This document shows, one piece after another, positions 58,450 through 64,000 of a stretch of DNA of 64,000 nt (positions are counted from its first letter, which is position 1; each line of letters opens with the position of its first letter). Where the stretch lies: contig NZ_SPVG01000191.1 in assembly GCF_004614165.1 (NCBI RefSeq), positions 1 to 64,000 of the forward strand, read 5' to 3'. Position numbers and translations under genes: made by a program. This DNA comes from Duganella callida. GTDB taxonomy: Bacteria > Pseudomonadota > Gammaproteobacteria > Burkholderiales > Burkholderiaceae_D. The notes beneath the pieces were generated by a model. That model was not told the origin of the DNA. It worked only from the letters and a program-made list of their open reading frames with translations, and made no database searches.

Positions 58450-58503
58450 TTGTCATAATTCGGCGCGATTTATGACATGCTTTGTCACGGTGTTGTCATA
58501 TTT
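58450..58503 (+). promoter_or_regulatory. PHO boxes for ppk
   Basis: Plus-strand TTGTCA units at 58482-58487 and 58493-58498 are 11 bp apart. Another is at 58450-58455 and an inverted one at 58470-58477. A TACACT about 10 bp after the pair could be the -10 of a PhoB-activated promoter. The ppk ATG is at 58578. Confidence 0.75.
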
Positions 58504-58577
58504 CCTCTTTACACTGTTGCAATCATTCTTGGCTAAACGCGCTAGAATGGAGTGACCTGCAAAGTGATTAAAAAGAC

Positions 58578-60674
58578 ATGAAGCCTGACTTGCATGCGGA
58601 AGTAAATAAGAACTCGGCTTTTCTGGACCGGGAACTGTCGCAACTGATGTTCAACCGCCGGGTGCTGGCGCAAGCCGAAGATAAAAGCATTCCCTTATTA
58701 GAGCGTCTGCGTTACCTGTGCATCTGCAGCAGCAACCTCGACGAATTTTTTGAAGTGCGCGTGGCCAGCCTGCTGGCGGCCGGCGCGGTGGACGGCTCGC
58801 TGGCCAGCCACCCGGCCCTGGTGGCCACCCTGTCCCGGGTCAGCCAGGAGTGCCACGAGCTGGTGGCGCACCAATATGGCATCCTCAACAACGAAATCCT
58901 GCCGGAGATGGCCGTCAACGGCATCCACCTGGTGCGCCACAACGAGCGCAATGAAGCGCAGCGCGCCTGGGTCAAGGAATATTTCGACACCGAGGTGCGC
59001 CCGCTGCTGACGCCGATCGGCCTCGACCCGGCCCACCCGTTTCCGCAGGTGGTGAACAAGAGCCTGAATTTCATCGTCTCGCTGACCGGCAAGGACGCCT
59101 TCGGCCGCGGCACCGGCATCGCCATCGTCAAGGCGCCGCGCGTGTTGCCGCGCGTGATCCGCCTGCCCGACCACCTGTCGAAAAGCGGCGGCATCTCGTT
59201 CTGTCTGCTGTCCTCGGTGATCCACGCGCATATCTCCGACCTGTTCGCCGGCCGCGAGGTGATCGGCTATTCGCAGTTCCGCGTCACCCGCGACAGCGAC
59301 CTGTGGGTGGACGAGGACGAGGTGAAGAATCTGCGCCAGGCGCTCAAGGGCGAACTGGTCGGCCGCCAGTTCGGCGCCTCGGTACGGCTGGAAGTGGCCA
59401 AGAACTGCCCGCCCGAGCTGTCGCAATTCCTGCTCGACCAGTTCGGCCTGCACCAGAGCCGGCTGTATGCGGTCAACGGCCCGGTGAACCTGGTGCGCCT
59501 GAACGAGATCATGGATCACGTCAACAACCCGGCGCTGCGCTTCCCGCCGTTCTTCCCCGGCGTGGCGCACAAGACCACCAGCCAGGATATTTTTGCGGCC
59601 CTGCGTGAAAACGATATCCTGCTGCACCATCCTTATCAGTCGTTCCAGACGGTGATCGATTTCATCCGCGCCGCCGCGCACGACCCCAATGTGGTGGCGA
59701 TCAAGCAGACGATTTACCGCACCGGCATGAACTCGGACCTGATGGAGTCGCTGATCGCCGCCGCCAGGGCCGGCAAGGAAGTCACGGTCATTGTCGAACT
59801 CAAGGCGCGCTTCGACGAGGAAGCCAACATCAACTGGGCCGACAAGCTGGAACAGGCCGGCGCCCAGGTGGTGTATGGCGTGGTCGGCCTGAAGACCCAC
59901 GCCAAGGTGGCGCTGGTGATACGCCGCGAGGACAACAAGCTGCGCTACTACGCCCATCTCGGCACCGGCAACTACCACCCGACCACCACCAAGTTCTACA
60001 CCGACTTCGGCCTGCTGACCTGCCACCCCGGCATCAGCCAGGAGGTCAACGAAGTGTTCATCCACCTGACCTCGCTGACCAAGCCGCACCGGCTGACGCA
60101 CCTGTGGCTGGCGCCGTTCGCGCTGCAGAACGAGATCATCAAGGCGATCCGCAACGAGGCGCGCATCGCGCGCGCGGGACGTCCGGGGCGGATTATTGTT
60201 AAAATCAATGCACTGGTGGACGAATCGGTGATCCGCGCGCTGTACGCGGCATCGAAGGATGGCGTGAAGATCGACCTGATCGTGCGCGGCGCCTGCACCC
60301 TCAAGCCCGGCGTGCCGGGCCTGTCGGAAAACATCAAGGTGCGCTCCATCATCGGCCGCTTCCTGGAACACAGCCGCATCTATTACTTCCGCAACGACCT
60401 GGCGCACGACACCTACCTGGCCAGCGCGGACTGGATGAGCCGCAACCTGTTCCGCCGGATCGAAGTCGCCTTCCCGGTGCTGGACAAGGCGCTGAAACGG
60501 CGGGTGATGGCCGAAGGCCTGACCCCGTATTTGAAGGACAATATGAATGCCTGGGAACTGGAAGCGGACGGCCACTACCAGCGCCGCAAGGCGCGCGGCA
60601 AGCAGGCCGCGTTCAGCGCCCAGCAGCACCTGATGGACACGCTGGGCACGCCGCAAAGCCATCTGGGGGAATGA
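58578..60674 (+). CDS. ppk1: Polyphosphate kinase 1
   Basis: 698 aa. Polymerises ATP gamma-phosphate into polyphosphate. N-terminal domain begins FLDRELSQLMFNRRVLAQAED. The two catalytic phospholipase-D-like domains contain His in GLKTHAKVALVIRRE and in RFLEHSRIYYF. Length is close to the E. coli enzyme. It is divergent from pstS with PHO boxes between, so it should rise under phosphate limitation. Confidence 0.98.
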   Translation: MKPDLHAEVNKNSAFLDRELSQLMFNRRVLAQAEDKSIPLLERLRYLCICSSNLDEFFEVRVASLLAAGAVDGSLASHPALVATLSRVSQECHELVAHQYGILNNEILPEMAVNGIHLVRHNERNEAQRAWVKEYFDTEVRPLLTPIGLDPAHPFPQVVNKSLNFIVSLTGKDAFGRGTGIAIVKAPRVLPRVIRLPDHLSKSGGISFCLLSSVIHAHISDLFAGREVIGYSQFRVTRDSDLWVDEDEVKNLRQALKGELVGRQFGASVRLEVAKNCPPELSQFLLDQFGLHQSRLYAVNGPVNLVRLNEIMDHVNNPALRFPPFFPGVAHKTTSQDIFAALRENDILLHHPYQSFQTVIDFIRAAAHDPNVVAIKQTIYRTGMNSDLMESLIAAARAGKEVTVIVELKARFDEEANINWADKLEQAGAQVVYGVVGLKTHAKVALVIRREDNKLRYYAHLGTGNYHPTTTKFYTDFGLLTCHPGISQEVNEVFIHLTSLTKPHRLTHLWLAPFALQNEIIKAIRNEARIARAGRPGRIIVKINALVDESVIRALYAASKDGVKIDLIVRGACTLKPGVPGLSENIKVRSIIGRFLEHSRIYYFRNDLAHDTYLASADWMSRNLFRRIEVAFPVLDKALKRRVMAEGLTPYLKDNMNAWELEADGHYQRRKARGKQAAFSAQQHLMDTLGTPQSHLGE

Positions 60675-60748
60675 GCACCGGCGCGCCGGGAGGTGCGCGG
60701 TGGGGATCTGTTTTCAAATGTGTCTGAGATAGAAGCCAGGAGAAAAAC

Positions 60749-61216
60749 ATGGATCTCATTTTATGGCGGCATGCGGAGGCGGAAGACGCCGCTCCCGGCA
60801 TGACCGATCTGGAACGGGCGCTGACCGGCAAGGGCCAGAAGCAGGCGCGCCGCATGGGGCAATGGCTGAACACGCAGCTGCCGGACAGCTGCAAGATTCT
60901 GTCCAGCCCGGCGGTGCGCACGCTGCAGACGGTGGAAGCGCTGAACCGCAAATTCAAGATCCACACCGATCTGGCGCCGGGCGCCGATCCGGCCGACATC
61001 CTCAAGGCCGTCAACTGGCCGGGCAACAAGGATACCGTGCTGGTGGTCGGCCATCAGCCGACGCTGGGCCAGGTCGCCGCCATGCTGCTGACCGGCGACG
61101 ATCTGGAATGGGACATCCGCAAGGCCAGCGCCTGGTGGTTCGCCCAGCGCGATCCTGGCGACGCCGCCAGTGTCTATCTGAAAGCCGTGATGGCCGCCGA
61201 CCTGGTGGTGAAATAG
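60749..61216 (+). CDS. sixA: Phosphohistidine phosphatase SixA
   Basis: 155 aa. Histidine phosphatase fold with a catalytic RHAEAED-type RHG variant at the N-terminus (LILWRHAEAED) and the second His in VLVVGHQPTLGQVAAML. It removes phosphate from phosphohistidine proteins, with ArcB or NPr as known targets elsewhere. It lies 74 bp after ppk, a pairing common in betaproteobacteria, and is probably cotranscribed. Confidence 0.93.
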   Translation: MDLILWRHAEAEDAAPGMTDLERALTGKGQKQARRMGQWLNTQLPDSCKILSSPAVRTLQTVEALNRKFKIHTDLAPGADPADILKAVNWPGNKDTVLVVGHQPTLGQVAAMLLTGDDLEWDIRKASAWWFAQRDPGDAASVYLKAVMAADLVVK

Positions 61217-61278
61217 GCTTGTAAAGCCACTCGCATCTGCTAAAGTTTAATTGCATCAACTGCGAGTGGGAGGCCATC

Positions 61279-61398
61279 ATGATGTTCAGCTTACTCACGA
61301 TGGGCATCTTTGGAGGCATGATCGCCCTGGTTGTTTATGAGCTGGTGCAGGAAACGCGCGGCAGCAAAGACAGACTCATCGACCGCTATCACGAATAG
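61279..61398 (+). CDS. Small single-TM protein (39 aa)
   Basis: 39 aa: MMFSLLTMGIFGGMIALVVY forms one membrane helix, followed by a charged tail (ELVQETRGSKDRLIDRYHE). The ATG pair at 61279 follows GGGAGG by 5 nt. The hydrophobic-then-charged layout and good ribosome-binding site make it credible despite its size. Function unknown. It lies 62 bp after sixA. Confidence 0.6.
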   Translation: MMFSLLTMGIFGGMIALVVYELVQETRGSKDRLIDRYHE

Positions 61399-61472
61399 CA
61401 CTCTGCTTCATCCGAAGCCTACGGCGCCAGCGGCGTGTCCCCAAGGACCACGCCACTCGCGCCGTTCACCGT

Positions 61473-62585
61473 TTACACGCCGGTCTTGAACTTGGTGTAG
61501 ATGCGGGTGATGTTGCGGCGGATGTCGGCCGGCACCGCTTCAGGCGGGGTCATGCGTTTCTTGTCCTCCTCGGACAAAAACACCGTCTTGTTGCCGGCGA
61601 TATCCTTGCGCACCAACTTGACGCTGGCCGCGTTCGGATTGGCGTAAAACACCTTGTTGGTCAGGCTGGCGTGCACCTCCGGACGCATGATGTAGTTGAT
61701 CCACAGGTGCGCATTGTTCGGGTGCGGCGCGTCGGCCGGGATCGCCATGGTGTCGAACACCAGCGCGGCCGAGGTCTTCGGCACCAGCACCTCGATCACA
61801 TTGCCGTTCTTGGCGTCGATCGCGCGCTGACGCGCGATGTTGATGTCGCCCGACCAGCCCAGCGCCACGCACACGGCGCCATTGGCCATGTCATTGATGT
61901 AGCCGGACGAACTGAACAAGGTCACATACGGGCGGATCGCCTGCAGCACCTTGGCCGCCTCGGCGTAATCGGCGGCGTTCTTCGAGAAGGCCGGCTTGCC
62001 GGCATAAATCAGCGCCGGCGGCAGCACCTCGGACGGCGAGTCGAGGAAGGAAATACCGCACGATTTCAGCTTGGCGGCGTATTTCGGATTGAACACCAGT
62101 TCCCAGGCGTTGTCCGGCATCGGCATGCCGCCCAGCGCCGCCTTCACCTTGTTGACGTTGATGCCGACCGTGGTGTAGCCCCACAGCCAGTCCACCAGGT
62201 AATCGTTGCCCGGATCGATGTTGGCCAGCTTGGCCTGGATCGCCGGATCGAGGTTCTTCAGATTCGGCAGCTTGGACTTGTCCAGCTTGCGCAGCAGCTT
62301 GCCATCGATCTGCAGACGCGCCCATTGCGCGGTCGGCACCACGATGTCGTAGCCGGATTTGCCGGCCACCAGCTTGGAGTTCAGGATTTCGTTGTTATCG
62401 AACAGGTCGTAACGGACCTTGATGCCGGTTTCTTTTTCAAAATTCTTAACCGTATCCTCGGCGATATAGTCCGACCAGTTATAGATATTGAGGACTTTTT
62501 CCTCTTGCGCCTGGGCTGCAGCCTGCCCCGCGCTTACCATCAAACCGGCCGCCAACAGCGCCGCGCCAACGAACTTCCCTGCCAT
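61473..62585 (-). CDS. Polyamine-type ABC transporter substrate-binding protein (PotF/SpuD-like)
   Basis: 370 aa from the ATG at 62585 (GGAGG site 4 nt upstream). Signal peptide to about residue 25 (AGQAAAQAQ). The mature protein has the PotF/PotD hallmarks VLNIYNWSDYIAEDTVKNFEKETGIKV, NEILNSKLVAGKSGYDIVVP, WGYTTVGINVNKV and LGWSGDI. Aromatic residues lining the putrescine site (Trp in YNWSDY) are present. No permease or ATPase gene is in the window, so it either works with a distant transporter or is an orphan sensor. Confidence 0.93.
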   Translation of the reverse strand: MAGKFVGAALLAAGLMVSAGQAAAQAQEEKVLNIYNWSDYIAEDTVKNFEKETGIKVRYDLFDNNEILNSKLVAGKSGYDIVVPTAQWARLQIDGKLLRKLDKSKLPNLKNLDPAIQAKLANIDPGNDYLVDWLWGYTTVGINVNKVKAALGGMPMPDNAWELVFNPKYAAKLKSCGISFLDSPSEVLPPALIYAGKPAFSKNAADYAEAAKVLQAIRPYVTLFSSSGYINDMANGAVCVALGWSGDINIARQRAIDAKNGNVIEVLVPKTSAALVFDTMAIPADAPHPNNAHLWINYIMRPEVHASLTNKVFYANPNAASVKLVRKDIAGNKTVFLSEEDKKRMTPPEAVPADIRRNITRIYTKFKTGV

Positions 62586-62667
62586 AACACCTCCGAGATG
62601 GGATTCAATCACAAGCCGTGATGATCGGGCATAGCCGGTCCGGATGCAAGGAAATTCCTGAGAAATC

Positions 62668-64000
62668 TCAGCCCAGAATATCGAACAGGCTGCCGGCACC
62701 GGTGCCGTTGATGGCGCTGCCGCCGCCGGCCTGGGCCTGGGCGGTGTAGAACGCCGCCAGCGCGTTGGCCTGCGCCGTCAACGCCTTACTGAGCGCGGCG
62801 CGCTTGTGGTTGACGCTGGTGATGTCGTTGCTGGTCAGCGTGGTTTCCTTGGCCAGCACGCTGCTGCTCGAGGTCAGCGACGCGGCCTTGGCCGCCATCA
62901 GGTCGGCGATGCCCTTGCCGTCGTTGGTGAACAGCTTGCCGACCGCCGCCGAATCCTTGCTCAGCGCCGCCTGCAGCTTGCTGTCGTCGATCACCATGTT
63001 GCCGTTCTTGTCCTGGGTGACGCCGGCCGCGGCCAGCGCGGTGGTCGACACCAGCCCGCCGCCGGTCTTCAGCAGCATGCCCATGGCATTGGCGGCCTGG
63101 GTCATGGCGGTGTCGGACTTCAGATCGCCTTTCTGCAAGGCTTGCATCTTGGCGTTGAGGTCGTTATAGGCGGCGACGAAGGCTTTCAGGTTGTTGCCGA
63201 TCTGGCTGGCATCCTGGGTGATGGTGACGTCGCTCTTGCCGGCCGCCACCAGGTTCAGCGTGGCGCCGGCGATGGCGCTGTCCTTGATGGTGTTGGAGGC
63301 GCTCCTGATTTCCTTGCCGCCGTCCACGCTCAGGATGGCGTCCTGCGCGGCCTGGGTCTGTTTCAGTTTCTGCGTGCCGTCCGGGTCGAAGGCCAGCAGG
63401 TTTTTCAACGCGGCGTCGCCGCTGACGCTGATGCGCATGCTGTTGGCGGCGCCGTCCGGGCCGACGATGGACAGCGATGCCTTGCCGTCGCTGTCCTTGA
63501 CCACCTTGACGTCCATGCCGGCATCCTTGAACGCGGCGGCGATGCCGTCCAGCGTGTTGTTGCTGCTATCGATGGTGATGGTCTTGCTGGCGGCGTCACC
63601 CTGGGCAAACGGGCTGGCGGCGGTGCCGAAGTCGATCTTGACGGTCGTCAATGCGCCACCGCCGATCTTGCTGTCGGCGGCGGGGAAGGAATCGCTGGTC
63701 AGGAATTGGCCTTGGGCCAGTTGTTTGACCTCCACGGCGTAGCTGCCGGATTTGGCCGAGCCGGTGGAGGTGGCGGTCAATACCGACTTCGACGAGCTGC
63801 CGGCGCTGGTGCTCAGGCCGTTGCCCGACAGGGCGGCGGCGATGGACTGGAAGCTGGACAGCGCGCTCTGCAGCTGACCCAGCGCCGACAGCTTGGTCTG
63901 GTCCTTGGTCAGCATATCGTTCAGCTTGGACGCCCCGGTGTTTTGCTGGGACATAGTCTGCTGGACGCGATTGTAGACGTCGGTCGAGATCTGCGAGCTG
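62668..64000 (-). CDS. fliD: Flagellar filament capping protein FliD (5' end outside window)
   Basis: At least 442 residues. The frame is open to the right edge, so the start is not visible. Helical KLSALGQLQSALSSFQSIAAAL near the N-terminus, beta-rich middle domains (GSYAVEVKQLAQGQFLTS, SLSIVGPDGAANSMRIS) and a C-terminal helical part (VAAYNDLNAKMQALQ...DIMAAK-like, ending SLFDILG) fit FliD, which caps the growing filament and folds flagellin. The C-terminal end lacks the usual longer coiled coil. Other flagellar genes are expected beyond the edge. Confidence 0.88.
   Translation of the reverse strand, partial: SSQISTDVYNRVQQTMSQQNTGASKLNDMLTKDQTKLSALGQLQSALSSFQSIAAALSGNGLSTSAGSSSKSVLTATSTGSAKSGSYAVEVKQLAQGQFLTSDSFPAADSKIGGGALTTVKIDFGTAASPFAQGDAASKTITIDSSNNTLDGIAAAFKDAGMDVKVVKDSDGKASLSIVGPDGAANSMRISVSGDAALKNLLAFDPDGTQKLKQTQAAQDAILSVDGGKEIRSASNTIKDSAIAGATLNLVAAGKSDVTITQDASQIGNNLKAFVAAYNDLNAKMQALQKGDLKSDTAMTQAANAMGMLLKTGGGLVSTTALAAAGVTQDKNGNMVIDDSKLQAALSKDSAAVGKLFTNDGKGIADLMAAKAASLTSSSSVLAKETTLTSNDITSVNHKRAALSKALTAQANALAAFYTAQAQAGGGSAINGTGAGSLFDILG

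Noticed and set aside
58698..60662. 654-codon minus-strand ORF over ppk
   Set aside because: Antisense of a fully conserved polyphosphate kinase.

Overview
This window is a high-GC betaproteobacterial chromosome segment. I infer an Oxalobacteraceae member (Massilia/Duganella/Janthinobacterium-like). The grounds are the conserved carA-carB-greA-(DUF4149)-yhbY-rlmE-ftsH-folP-glmM block, a phasin, a pst-phoU-phoBR operon with ppk alongside, and several protein families common in that group. No marker gene allows a firmer call.

Layout. (1) 1-1378: a chemoreceptor cut by the left edge. (2) 1809-14946: a 13.1-kb integrated element between a broken 3' copy of tRNA-Arg(TCT) and the intact tRNA-Arg. 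Next to the tRNA are a tyrosine recombinase, a DUF4224 protein and a ParB-like protein lacking its N-terminus. The middle has a lysis cassette (coiled-coil/TM protein, glucosaminidase endolysin, membrane/lipoprotein gene, DUF1353) but no terminase, capsid or portal, so it is a deleted prophage or satellite-like island. The left half has lower GC. It carries a phage Dam methylase, three HEPN-like proteins with R-x4-H motifs, an SRAP (HMCES/YedK) abasic-site protein, an unknown divergent partner, and a Panacea-domain protein with a small overlapping partner. Two LexA-type boxes lie here: a perfect one between SRAP and its partner, and a second upstream of the Panacea pair. I regard this SOS-wired cargo as the best candidate for an undescribed system.

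(3) 14902-26312: tRNA-Arg, tRNA-Pro, and the housekeeping block glmM/folP/ftsH/rlmE, yhbY, DUF4149, greA, carB, carA. (4) 26605-28970: an exported crotonase-fold protein, a GlcG/HbpS protein and a patatin lipoprotein. (5) 29026-42316: an N-acetylgalactosamine cluster. An exported GH109-like enzyme, a DUF5077/DUF3472 lipoprotein and a large TonB receptor are on the minus strand. AgaS, a ROK kinase, AgaZ/KbaZ, the DeoR regulator AgaR, a NagA/AgaA deacetylase and an MFS sugar porter are on the plus strand. Surface release and uptake of the amino sugar, phosphorylation, deacetylation and deamination/isomerisation to tagatose-6-P can be read off the gene order. The catalytic aldolase subunit is not in the window.

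(6) 42332-51632: miscellaneous metabolic and envelope genes (alpha/beta hydrolase, M24 peptidase, phasin, Tat-type SDR, GST, MipA, CPBP protease, AI-2E family transporter, acylphosphatase, DUF3597). (7) 51629-61216: phoR-phoB-phoU-pstB-pstA-pstC-pstS on the minus strand facing ppk-sixA on the plus strand, with clear PHO boxes in both directions between them. (8) 61279-64000: a 39-aa membrane ORF, a polyamine-type periplasmic binding protein, and FliD running off the right edge. Two long perfect palindromes (20775-20866 and 50569-50654) share sequence and covary in both arms, which marks them as copies of one repeat family.
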